DNA of 64,000 bases from JOPF136 sp035517515 (lineage in GTDB: Bacteria; Acidobacteriota; Terriglobia; Acidiferrales; UBA7541). The notes under the pieces are model-generated. The model worked only from the letters and a program-made list of their open reading frames with translations. It was not told the DNA's origin and made no database searches. Shown piece by piece: positions 6,334-13,663 of the stretch; position 1 is the stretch's first letter, and every line of letters begins with the position of its first letter. The DNA is taken from NCBI GenBank assembly GCA_035517515.1, contig DATIYQ010000173.1:17794-81793 (forward strand). The letters are read 5' to 3'. The position numbers and the translations under genes were made by a program.

Positions 6334-9003
6334 ATGCCAAACGATTCTCGCCGGCCGCACTCCGCGGGAGAGGGGCCCACGGCAACCAGGGGCTGGCTCG
6401 CCTGGCTGGACGATATTCCCCAGGACATTCTGTATGGGCTGCGCGTGCTGCGAAAGAGCCCCGGGTTCACCGCAGTGGCCGTGGCCACTCTGGCGCTGGG
6501 CATCGGCGCGAATACCGCAATCTTCAGCCTGATTGACGCAGTGATGCTGCGGTCGCTTCCGGTGAGCGACCCCGGCTCGCTGGTGCTCCTGAAATGGAGC
6601 TTCCGGAAATCGCCGGAGACACACAGCACGCATTCCTACGGCGATTGCGTGACGCACTTCGGCGGCACGGAACCTTCAGGCTGCTCCTTCTCGAAACCCT
6701 TCCTCGAAGATGTCCGGTCGAAAACCGCGCTCTTTTCCGGGCTGGCTGAATTCGCGAGCGCGGGCCGGCTGAATCTGAGCGGCAATGGTCCGGCAAGCCT
6801 GGTCCAGTCGCTCTACGTCTCGGGCGATTACTTTCAGACCCTCGGGGTGTCTGCGGCGCTGGGCCGGACCATCCAACCGTACGACGACACTCCGGGTGCG
6901 GCGCCAGTGGTGGTGCTGAATTACGGCTATTGGAAGAGCGCGTTCGGCGGCGATCCGGGCGTGGTGGGGCGCGTCATTCATTTGAAAGGATTGCCCTTCA
7001 CCATCGCTGGGGTCGCGGAGTCCCGGTTTGTGAGCCTGACCCCGGGAAACACCTACGATCTGTGGCTTCCAAGGGTGCACCGTCCGGCGCTTCAGGAACG
7101 ATGGAATCCGGCGATGGAGGATGCCGGCTCGTGGTGGCTGGTAGCGGTGGGAAGACTGAAGCCGGGAGTCTCCCGGGCGCAGGCGGAGGGCACACTTGGG
7201 CCGCTCTTCTTCAACGAACTGGTCCACGGCGAGAAGCCGCTCGCCAAGCCGGAGGACGCGCCGGCCCTCCGCGTGGTGCCGGCCCAATCCGGTCTGACGG
7301 GTGCGCGGAGCAGGCTCTCCACAACTCTGTATGTGCTGATGGCCGCGGTGGGTGTGATTCTGATGATTGCCTGCGCCAATGTCGCGGGTTTGCTCCTGGC
7401 CCGTACCACCGCGCGGCGCAAGGAATTTGCTGTGCGGTTGGCGTTGGGCGCCGGCCGCGGGCGAATCGTGCGGCAACTGCTGACGGAGAGCCTCACGCTG
7501 TCCCTGGCCGGCGGGGCACTTGGAATTCTCCTGGCCTTCTGGAGCGCGCGACTGCTTCTCGCCTTCCTGGGCAGCGGGAGGTCGCGTCCGCTGGGGATCT
7601 CCGCGGAGATTGACCTTTGCGTGCTTGGATTCACGATTGGGGCCTCGGTGCTCGCCGGGGTCCTGTTCGGGCTCGCCCCGGCGCTGCGTTCCATGCGCAT
7701 TGACCTGACCCCGGCGCTCAAGGAAGGGACGGAGAAGGGAACCGGCCTGGGCGCAGGAGGGCGCGGCCTGCTGGGCGCGGGGAACGCGCTGGTGGTGGCG
7801 CAAATCGCGCTGACCGTGGTGGTGCTGGTGGGCGCCGGTCTGCTCGCGCACACCCTGGCAAACTTGAAAAACGTGGACCCGGGATTCGCCACCGAGAATC
7901 TTCTGAATTTTGGCCTGGACCCCACACTCACGGGATATAAGGGCGCGCGGCTGGCCGCCCTCTACAACGACTTGCAGGACCGTTTTGCCTCCACGCCGGG
8001 TGTTCTTTCCGTGAGCTATTCACAGATGACGCTGCTCAGCGGGAGCCTGTGGACCACGGGCTTTCACCTGCCGGGCACAGCTCCGCTCGCGGAATCGGAT
8101 GCGGACTACTTTCCGGTGGGTCCGCGTTTCTTTGAGACCATGAAAATCGGAATCGTGGCCGGACGCGATTTTACCCCCGCCGAGTACCTGGCGGCCGCCG
8201 AGGCGGCAGGATTGCCCTCACACCACTCGCCCTCCGTTGTTCCCGTGATCGTCAACGAGGCCTTTGTGCGCGCGTACTTCCCGCATGGCAACCCACTGGG
8301 AGAGATATTTGGCGCGGATACCGACGAGGCAGCGAAGAAGTATTCTGCCGAGGATCCCAGCTACACGCGGAACCCCGGCTGGGTGATCACCGGTGTGGTC
8401 CGGGATGCGAAGTTCAACGATTTGCGGCGGGAGGTGAAACCCACCATGTACGCGCCCAGCGGAGAAGGGGGCTTCTTCGAACTGCGCACCGCGGGCGACC
8501 CCATGAGCGTGGTTCCCGCAGTCCGGAAAATCGTGCAGCAAGCCGCGAGCGACATGCCCATCTTCGACCTCACCACCCAGTCGCGCCAGATCGACGACCT
8601 GCTCTATCAGGAGCGGCTCATCGCGCGCATGAGCAGCCTGTTCGCGTTGCTGGCATTGCTGCTCGCCTGCATCGGGCTGTTCGGGTTGCTCTCCTACGAA
8701 GTGTCCCGGCGAACGCGCGAGATCGGCATTCGCATGGCTTTGGGAGCGCAGCCCGGAGACGTTTTGCGCCGTGTGATAGGCCACGGGGTCTTGCTCGCCG
8801 CCACCGGCGCTGCGATCGGCACCGCGGCATCACTGGCGGTCACCCGGTATCTCGGCGCGCTGCTCTTCGGTGTATCTCCCAGCGATCCGCGGACTCTAGC
8901 CGGGGTCACCTGCCTGCTGCTGGCCGTGGCTTTCGGAGCCTGCTACCTGCCGGCGCGAAGGGCCACGCGGGTGGATCCGCTGGTGGCCTTGCGCTACGAG
9001 TAG
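6334..9003 (+). CDS. ADOP-type MacB/FtsX-like permease
   Basis: An 889-residue membrane protein with a duplicated MacB_PCD-FtsX layout. Each half has a first transmembrane segment (KSPGFTAVAVATLALGIGAN near the N terminus; NALVVAQIALTVVVLVGAGL mid-protein), a large periplasmic domain and three more helices, ending in VDPLVALRYE. The length, the GIGANTAIFSLIDAVML signature and the absence of an adjacent ATPase gene match the family annotated as acidobacterial duplicated orphan permeases. The substrate is unknown; MacB relatives export peptides, drugs or lipids. ATG 6334 is preferred over an upstream TTG because AGGAGACGCAAGG precedes it. It is the last gene in the plus-strand run behind the first ECF cassette, with a 170-base gap before it, so co-transcription is uncertain. 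Confidence 0.85.
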   Translation: MPNDSRRPHSAGEGPTATRGWLAWLDDIPQDILYGLRVLRKSPGFTAVAVATLALGIGANTAIFSLIDAVMLRSLPVSDPGSLVLLKWSFRKSPETHSTHSYGDCVTHFGGTEPSGCSFSKPFLEDVRSKTALFSGLAEFASAGRLNLSGNGPASLVQSLYVSGDYFQTLGVSAALGRTIQPYDDTPGAAPVVVLNYGYWKSAFGGDPGVVGRVIHLKGLPFTIAGVAESRFVSLTPGNTYDLWLPRVHRPALQERWNPAMEDAGSWWLVAVGRLKPGVSRAQAEGTLGPLFFNELVHGEKPLAKPEDAPALRVVPAQSGLTGARSRLSTTLYVLMAAVGVILMIACANVAGLLLARTTARRKEFAVRLALGAGRGRIVRQLLTESLTLSLAGGALGILLAFWSARLLLAFLGSGRSRPLGISAEIDLCVLGFTIGASVLAGVLFGLAPALRSMRIDLTPALKEGTEKGTGLGAGGRGLLGAGNALVVAQIALTVVVLVGAGLLAHTLANLKNVDPGFATENLLNFGLDPTLTGYKGARLAALYNDLQDRFASTPGVLSVSYSQMTLLSGSLWTTGFHLPGTAPLAESDADYFPVGPRFFETMKIGIVAGRDFTPAEYLAAAEAAGLPSHHSPSVVPVIVNEAFVRAYFPHGNPLGEIFGADTDEAAKKYSAEDPSYTRNPGWVITGVVRDAKFNDLRREVKPTMYAPSGEGGFFELRTAGDPMSVVPAVRKIVQQAASDMPIFDLTTQSRQIDDLLYQERLIARMSSLFALLALLLACIGLFGLLSYEVSRRTREIGIRMALGAQPGDVLRRVIGHGVLLAATGAAIGTAASLAVTRYLGALLFGVSPSDPRTLAGVTCLLLAVAFGACYLPARRATRVDPLVALRYE

Positions 9004-9026
9004 GCCGCGCGGCGCTCCAGGAAGCC

Positions 9027-9788
9027 TTACTTCTTGTCCTGCTGCCGCACGACTTCCGCCTTTGCGGCCGGCACGGCCAATCTCAGCAGCCGGTGCTGGG
9101 GAGTGTCGTCGCAATACAGGTCAACTTCCAAGTCCTGAGTGTGCACGCGGAGCACGTCTGCTTTTTTGCCGTTCAGCACCTGCTCTCCGCCGTACTCCAC
9201 GTTGACGCTTCCTGGGGTCATGTCCTGTGGGATCAGCACCGGGAACGTCTTGGAGTCTTTGTGCTCCCAGTCGTAAAGCTGTGCCAGGATGGCGTACTGG
9301 TGGTACATGTTGTTGTCCAGGATCACCACGGCGGTCGTCTTGAAGTCGAATTCCTGGGAATACGGCGCCGCCCCTTCCACGTGCAGTTCCATGGTTCCCA
9401 CGCCGCCCTCGAACACCACCGTGGCCACCGCTTTACGCGGCGCGCTGGTGCTCCATTCATACCTGCGCGGGGCGCCGTCCGCCGTCAACTGAAGTTTGCC
9501 GGTTACCTTGGACCTCGCGCCATTTTCGCCGGCAACTTCCGCCGATCCCCGTGCCGTCCATTCGCCCCCGTTCGGCCGGATATCGAACTCTTCAGTCCCC
9601 GCGGGCTTTCCGTCCACCAAAATGTCGAAGATTCCCTGGTCCGCCGAGAGCAGGGCGGCTGCGGCCTCCGGTTTCTTGTCCTTGGATTTCTGCGCGGCCG
9701 GGGCTCCGCTCGCCCCCGTGCGCGCGGCGCACACCATCGCCAGCAGCGACCCCAGAAAACCAGCCCCCAACTTCCGCCAACGAATCAT
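9027..9788 (-). CDS. Secreted protein of unknown function
   Basis: A 253-residue protein with a signal peptide (LGAGFLGSLLAMVCAA) followed by a Lys/Ala-rich linker. The mature region is predicted to be mostly beta strand (DQGIFDILVDGKPAGTEEF, FDFKTTAVVILDNNMYHQY) and superficially recalls outer-membrane-associated DUF3108-like beta proteins. That resemblance is weak and I do not assign a family. The start ATG overlaps the stop of the upstream shikimate kinase gene (ATGA) and has GGAG upstream, so it is the last gene of the right-hand ECF operon. No catalytic motif was seen. Confidence 0.7.
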   Translation of the reverse strand: MIRWRKLGAGFLGSLLAMVCAARTGASGAPAAQKSKDKKPEAAAALLSADQGIFDILVDGKPAGTEEFDIRPNGGEWTARGSAEVAGENGARSKVTGKLQLTADGAPRRYEWSTSAPRKAVATVVFEGGVGTMELHVEGAAPYSQEFDFKTTAVVILDNNMYHQYAILAQLYDWEHKDSKTFPVLIPQDMTPGSVNVEYGGEQVLNGKKADVLRVHTQDLEVDLYCDDTPQHRLLRLAVPAAKAEVVRQQDKK

Positions 9789-10348
9789 CTCCGCACTCCT
9801 TCGAAGCAGCCCAGCTCCAGGATGCGCGACACCACCTCGCGCGGCTCCCCAGTTCCCTCCACGCGATACTCAGCGGTCCGATAGCTCGGCAGCCGCTGGT
9901 GGTACAAATCGCGCAGGCTGGACTCATCGCGAAACAGCGGCCGGTTGGTCATGGTCGCACATCTCCGCGCCAGTTCTTCCACCGGGCAGTCCAGCCAGAC
10001 CAATGCGGCCCCGGCCTGCTGCAGCAGGATGCGGTTCCTGGTTTGCGCGAACGTCCAGGTGCCCCCGCCCAGCGCCACCACCGCGGAGCCGCCGCTTTCC
10101 GAGATTTCGCCCAGCACCCGGCCCAGCACCTCGAACTCCAGGTCCCGGAATCCGGGCTCTCCGGAATTCTCGAAGATTTCACGGATGGTGGCCCCAGCAT
10201 ACTCTTCGATTCGCTCGTCCAGATCCACGAACCGGCAACCCAGGTGGCCGGCCAGCAGGCGGCCCACCGTGGTCTTGCCGCTGCCCATGAATCCGGCCAG
10301 GCACACGAGTGCGGCTCGTCGCGGGGCGCGCGGACCGGTGCCGCCCAT
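9785..10348 (-). CDS. aroK: Shikimate kinase
   Basis: Phosphorylates shikimate with ATP to shikimate-3-phosphate in the chorismate (aromatic amino acid) pathway, in the cytoplasm. Visible motifs are the Walker A loop in FMGSGKTTVGRLLAGHLG, the shikimate-binding DLDERIEEYAG, the Arg in EPGFRDLE and the glycine loop ALGGGTW. The length of about 187 residues is normal. A GTG at 10405 would give a 206-residue form with a non-conserved leader; I prefer the ATG at 10348. It lies between a DUF4097 gene and a secreted-protein gene in the minus-strand ECF run, an unusual setting for an aromatic biosynthesis gene. Other aro genes are not in the window. Confidence 0.9.
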   Translation of the reverse strand: MGGTGPRAPRRAALVCLAGFMGSGKTTVGRLLAGHLGCRFVDLDERIEEYAGATIREIFENSGEPGFRDLEFEVLGRVLGEISESGGSAVVALGGGTWTFAQTRNRILLQQAGAALVWLDCPVEELARRCATMTNRPLFRDESSLRDLYHQRLPSYRTAEYRVEGTGEPREVVSRILELGCFEGVRR

Positions 10349-10420
10349 GGATGATTCCGAGGAACCCACGAATCGGAGGCAGGAGTGCGTGCGCTGCGGC
10401 GGCACGCGAGGCCAGTCCGG

Positions 10421-11356
10421 CTATTGATTCCCGGAGCTGGCGCCATCCCGCTTGAGAATGCGGATTTTACCACTGAAGGAGGTCAGTTCCACTCGTGCCA
10501 AGCCCGCTCCCGTCGTTCCCACCAGGCCGGTGCCGATGCCACCGAAGGGAAGCGTCGCATGGCCCTCCGGCTTCAAGCTGACCTGATTTTCGACCGAGCC
10601 TTTGCGGGAACGCGCGCTCAATTTCACCGAGTCCTTATCGGACATGAGCACATCGATTGAGCCGCTCGCGGTCTTCAGGGTGTAGCTGCCGTTGGGCCGG
10701 AACTGGCCGTCAAAAAGCAACTGTCCGGAGAGGGTCTGCGCGTGGAGAGACTCGCTGGTGGGCTGGAGAAATCGCGCGCCGCCGGAGGTGGACGTAAATT
10801 GGATGCGTCCCACGCAGCGCAGGCACACGAAGGAGCCGTCCACGGTGTGCACCGTCAGCACGCCGGAGACATCCGTCAATTCCACCGTGGAAAGTACCGT
10901 GTCCACACTGATGTCGGAATACACGCGCTGGACGGCCACCGAGCCCGTGTCATTCTTGATTTCCAGCTCGGTCTCTTCCGGCACGTGGAGCTCGTAATTG
11001 GCTTGCATCTCCGCGGAGCTGACCCCGGTCTGCACCACATGCGTGGCCACTTCGATGCGATTGCCGTGCTGCACCGCCTCCACTTCGATTCCGTCGCTGG
11101 CCCGCTCCGCGATGATTTCCACATCTGAACGCGTCCAGGATTTCACCACCACCCGGCCCTGCGCGTTGCGCAACGTCACCATCGCGCGGCCGTCCACGGT
11201 AAAGCGCTGGTCCAGCCGCCGCGAGGCGGTGGGTTCCCCGGCTCCGTCTGGCCCGTCAGGGGGCGCGCCCGCGGCCCCTAAGGGCGTAGCCATCAGGGCC
11301 AGGGAGCAAAGTCCGAAAGTCCACGGAAGGAAAAAAGCTTTTGGCGGGGCAATCAT
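10421..11356 (-). CDS. DUF4097-family exported protein
   Basis: A 311-residue protein with a signal peptide (FFLPWTFGLCSLALMATPLG). The mature region repeats short beta-turn units such as NDTGSVAVQRV, TVDGSFVCLR, TLSGQLLFDG and TASGSIDVLM at roughly 18-22 residue spacing, as in DUF4097. The ATG at 11356 is chosen because it follows the anti-sigma stop codon by a single base (TGA-G-ATG), which implies translational coupling. An in-frame start 36 bases further upstream would overlap the anti-sigma gene and adds no conserved sequence. This is the third DUF4097 protein in the window and, like the other two, lies directly behind an ECF/anti-sigma pair. Confidence 0.75.
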   Translation of the reverse strand: MIAPPKAFFLPWTFGLCSLALMATPLGAAGAPPDGPDGAGEPTASRRLDQRFTVDGRAMVTLRNAQGRVVVKSWTRSDVEIIAERASDGIEVEAVQHGNRIEVATHVVQTGVSSAEMQANYELHVPEETELEIKNDTGSVAVQRVYSDISVDTVLSTVELTDVSGVLTVHTVDGSFVCLRCVGRIQFTSTSGGARFLQPTSESLHAQTLSGQLLFDGQFRPNGSYTLKTASGSIDVLMSDKDSVKLSARSRKGSVENQVSLKPEGHATLPFGGIGTGLVGTTGAGLARVELTSFSGKIRILKRDGASSGNQ

Positions 11357-11357
11357 C

Positions 11358-12005
11358 TCAGTCTCCCAGGGCGTCGCGTTCCGACAGCGCACTCAGTAAG
11401 TCTGCCTTCTGTTGATAGGCGGTCAGCAGATAGTCCCGCGCCATCTCGTCATCCGGATTGTCGTTCACACTCTTCTGGCACACGCCAATCAGATTGTCAA
11501 CGAGCGCGAGGTTTTGACGGTACGAAGCCACCACTTCCGGGTCGCGCAGATTAAAATTCCCGTCCTGCTCGGCCTCCGCGCTGGCCAGTTCCTGTTGAAT
11601 TCCCGGAAAGCTCCAGGTGGGGCGCGCGCCCCTTCCCGCTGCGGCGCTTCCGCGCTCCGGTTGTTGCGGCAGGAAGAGCAAGGCAGCGGCCAGCGCACAG
11701 ATCGCGGCCGTCGCCAGCACGGTGCCGGGCTGCGCGGGCACGGTGCCGAAACCGAGCCGCTCCAGCAGACCCGGGCGCCGGCGGAACATCCCTTCCTGTT
11801 CCAGGCGAACGCGCAGCGAACTCCAGACTCGCTCGGGCGGTTCCAGAACGGGAAGAGTCGCAGCGGCGTTTATGATTTGTTCCAGGTCGGCCACATGCGC
11901 GGCACACTGTGGGCAGGATTTGAGATGCGCCGCCGCCGGGCTTGCGGGCGGCAATTCGTTTTCGAGGTACTGGGCCGTGTATAGCTCAAACTCACTGCAA
12001 CGCAT
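11358..12005 (-). CDS. Transmembrane zinc-finger anti-sigma factor
   Basis: A 215-residue protein with an N-terminal anti-sigma zinc finger: Cys3, then His-x3-Cys-x2-Cys in HLKSCPQCAAHV at about residues 27-37. One membrane helix is near residues 95-115 (VLATAAICALAAALLFL). The C-terminal part, presumably periplasmic, is mostly charged helix (QNLALVDNLIGVCQKSVNDN, LLTAYQQKADLLSAL) and resembles putative-zinc-finger proteins with a helical sensor tail. The gene starts six bases after the sigma gene stop, with GAGGGAG before the ATG, and should sequester that sigma factor at the membrane. Unlike the anti-sigma factor of the first cassette, it has no HEAT repeats. Confidence 0.85.
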   Translation of the reverse strand: MRCSEFELYTAQYLENELPPASPAAAHLKSCPQCAAHVADLEQIINAAATLPVLEPPERVWSSLRVRLEQEGMFRRRPGLLERLGFGTVPAQPGTVLATAAICALAAALLFLPQQPERGSAAAGRGARPTWSFPGIQQELASAEAEQDGNFNLRDPEVVASYRQNLALVDNLIGVCQKSVNDNPDDEMARDYLLTAYQQKADLLSALSERDALGD

Positions 12006-12011
12006 GACGTT

Positions 12012-12656
12012 TTACTCCCTCGAGGCGGTCTTTTCCCGGGCTTCCAGCCGCTCCTGCCGGGCTTGGTCGCGCGCCGAGTCCTGCAAAATCTCGCGCAGGC
12101 GTGTCCTCGCTTTGTGCAGTTGCGACTTCGAATTTCCGATGGAGCAATCCATGATCGAGGCAATCTCGTTGTGCTCGTAACCCTGCACATCGTGCAGCAG
12201 AAAAACCATCCGGTATCCCGGAGGGAGTTCCGCCACCGCGCGTTCCAGCCGGACGCGGTCCACTGAGCCTTCAATCAGCGGATCGTCCGCGCCCACATCG
12301 CGCTTCGGGCCGCTGGACTCGTCGTCGGTATCGGCGGGCTCATCCAGCGAGGTCTCCACCAGCGACTTCTTCCGCAGCTTCATCAGGACGACGTTGACCG
12401 CCAGCCGATGAAGCCAGGTGGAAAACGCGGCGTCGCCCCGGAAGGTATGGATCTTGCGGAACAGCTGCAGAAACGCTTCCTGCGTCAGATCCTCAGCTTC
12501 CGCCGGGTTTCCGACCATCCGCAAGACCACCGAATAGACTCGCCGGCTGTGCAGCCGGTAGAGCCTTTCGAAAGCGTCCGGGTCGCCACCCTGCGCCCGG
12601 CGAATCGCTTCCGCTTCCGGAATCTCTCCCTCAGGAGCTCGTCTTGGTCGGGTCAC
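12012..12656 (-). CDS. ECF-family RNA polymerase sigma factor
   Basis: A 214-residue ECF sigma factor. Region 2 is at about residues 20-95 (DAFERLYRLHSRRVYSVVLR, EDLTQEAFLQLFRKIHTFRG, STWLHRLAVNVVLMKLRKK). An acidic linker follows. Region 4 is at about 140-195 (LPPGYRMVFLLHDVQGYEHN, then IASIMDCSIGNSKSQLHKAR). The start is GTG at 12656 with no clear ribosome site. It is the first gene of a minus-strand run of sigma, anti-sigma, DUF4097, aroK and a secreted protein. An inverted repeat with 9-bp arms lies 13 bases upstream. No good GGAAC promoter was found for this gene, unlike the first cassette. Confidence 0.9.
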   Translation of the reverse strand: MTRPRRAPEGEIPEAEAIRRAQGGDPDAFERLYRLHSRRVYSVVLRMVGNPAEAEDLTQEAFLQLFRKIHTFRGDAAFSTWLHRLAVNVVLMKLRKKSLVETSLDEPADTDDESSGPKRDVGADDPLIEGSVDRVRLERAVAELPPGYRMVFLLHDVQGYEHNEIASIMDCSIGNSKSQLHKARTRLREILQDSARDQARQERLEAREKTASRE

Positions 12657-12668
12657 TGCGCCCGTCCA

Positions 12669-12695
12669 GACGCATCCTCGCAGATGGGATGCGTC
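12669..12695. repeat. Perfect 9-bp inverted repeat before the second ECF sigma gene
   Basis: GACGCATCC (12669-12677) and GGATGCGTC (12687-12695) are exact reverse complements separated by nine bases. The element ends 13 bases before the GTG of the sigma gene, so it could be an operator or a leader hairpin covering the ribosome-binding region. Confidence 0.65.
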
Positions 12696-12732
12696 CGCCT
12701 CCGCGCGAGTTGTACTGGGTTGCCCGAAGGTG

Positions 12733-12746
12733 CCTTGCTAGCAAGG
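12733..12746. repeat. 14-bp perfect palindrome CCTTGCTAGCAAGG
   Basis: A gapless 14-bp palindrome that covers the stop codon of the minus-strand gene at 12738-13457 and lies about 77 bases upstream of the second ECF sigma gene. It has the form of a dimeric regulator site, but its function is unknown. Confidence 0.5.
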
Positions 12747-13457
12747 ACGCCCCGGGGTCCGGGAGCTCCGGCAAACGATTTCCTCCGCCGCCAGGTGCTC
12801 CGAGGTGTGGCGCGCCGCCGTGGCCCGCAGGGCTTGCAGTTCGCACCGCAGGCCTCCGAGTTCTCCTGGCGCCGTTGTGTCCAACAGGCATTTAAACAGG
12901 ATGACGGTTTCGCGCAGGCAGGTATTCCAGTCGTCATGCAATTCTTCCAGTGTTTCCCATTCCCCCTGCGGGAAAAGCGAAGAGCCCGAGGCGAGTTCCT
13001 CCGCGCTGAGCAGGAAGGAGCGGGAAATTCCCCCGAGGATCTCCTGGAGCGAGTGGAGCTTGTGGAACCAGCGCGTGCGCGCGCTGAACAGCACGCGGTG
13101 CAGCAGGCCGTCCCAAAAGCACGTGGAGCGCGCCGCCGGCGTGCGGAACGATTCCACATCGATGGACAGGGCGTCGGGCAGCGCCGCCAGGTGCCGCGAC
13201 TCCCGGTCCAGTACCCGCAGCACGCTTTCCAGCAAGCCGGAATGGCGCGCCGCCAGCTCCCGGCAAAGCCCCGCCGCCTCCCGTCCCCCGCGCAGGTGGC
13301 CCAACTCCGTAAGCCGCAAGCCATCGTTCAGTGCGACGCTCAGCAGACTGAAGCCGGACTCCAGCTCCGCCACGCACACGTCGTACACCGCTGCCTTGTC
13401 TTCTGGCAGCCGAGCGAACCAGGCCGAAAGGATGGACCGTTTCGGGAGCGTGCCCAA
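12738..13457 (-). CDS. Uncharacterised helical protein
   Basis: A 239-residue protein with no signal peptide or membrane helix. It is rich in Leu, Ala and charged residues and predicted to be largely alpha-helical (ELESGFSLLSVALNDGLRL, LESVLRVLDRESRHLAALPD, ETVILFKCLLDTTAPGELGG). I do not recognise the family and saw no catalytic motif. The start is TTG at 13457 with GAGGGGGG a few bases upstream; a perfect TATAAT lies about 35 bases before the start. It is transcribed away from lysS and is followed by the second ECF operon, but a palindrome and about 80 bases separate them. Confidence 0.65.
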   Translation of the reverse strand: MGTLPKRSILSAWFARLPEDKAAVYDVCVAELESGFSLLSVALNDGLRLTELGHLRGGREAAGLCRELAARHSGLLESVLRVLDRESRHLAALPDALSIDVESFRTPAARSTCFWDGLLHRVLFSARTRWFHKLHSLQEILGGISRSFLLSAEELASGSSLFPQGEWETLEELHDDWNTCLRETVILFKCLLDTTAPGELGGLRCELQALRATAARHTSEHLAAEEIVCRSSRTPGRPC

Positions 13458-13490
13458 GCGTCCCCCCTCTAGAGGTGCACATTATAGCAG

Positions 13491-13519
13491 CAGCCTCCCC
13501 TCCTCAACCCGTCATTCCT
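13491..13519 (-). promoter_or_regulatory. Probable sigma70 promoter of the 13457 gene
   Basis: Reading the minus strand, a perfect TATAAT is present at 13496-13491, with a weak TTGAGG 15 bases upstream. The predicted transcript start is about 27 bases before the TTG start codon. The -35 is poor, so confidence rests on the -10 and its position. Confidence 0.4.
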
Positions 13520-13605
13520 TAGACGCCTCCACTACGCAATCGGGAACGTACCTTCGGGGCGCGTAGCCGGCTGCGCGCGGTCCACCGGGAATGCTGCCCA
13601 CTTCC

Positions 13606-13635
13606 TTGACGCTCCCGCTGCGCGGAACCTATACT
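13606..13635 (+). promoter_or_regulatory. Sigma70 promoter of lysS
   Basis: TTGACG at 13606-13611 and TATACT at 13630-13635 are separated by 18 bases, each one base from consensus. The predicted transcript start near 13642 leaves a leader of about 22 bases before the lysS TTG, with AAAAGGGG as ribosome site. Confidence 0.7.
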
Positions 13636-13663
13636 CGCAGCGCAATCGAAAAGGGGCCAGCGC

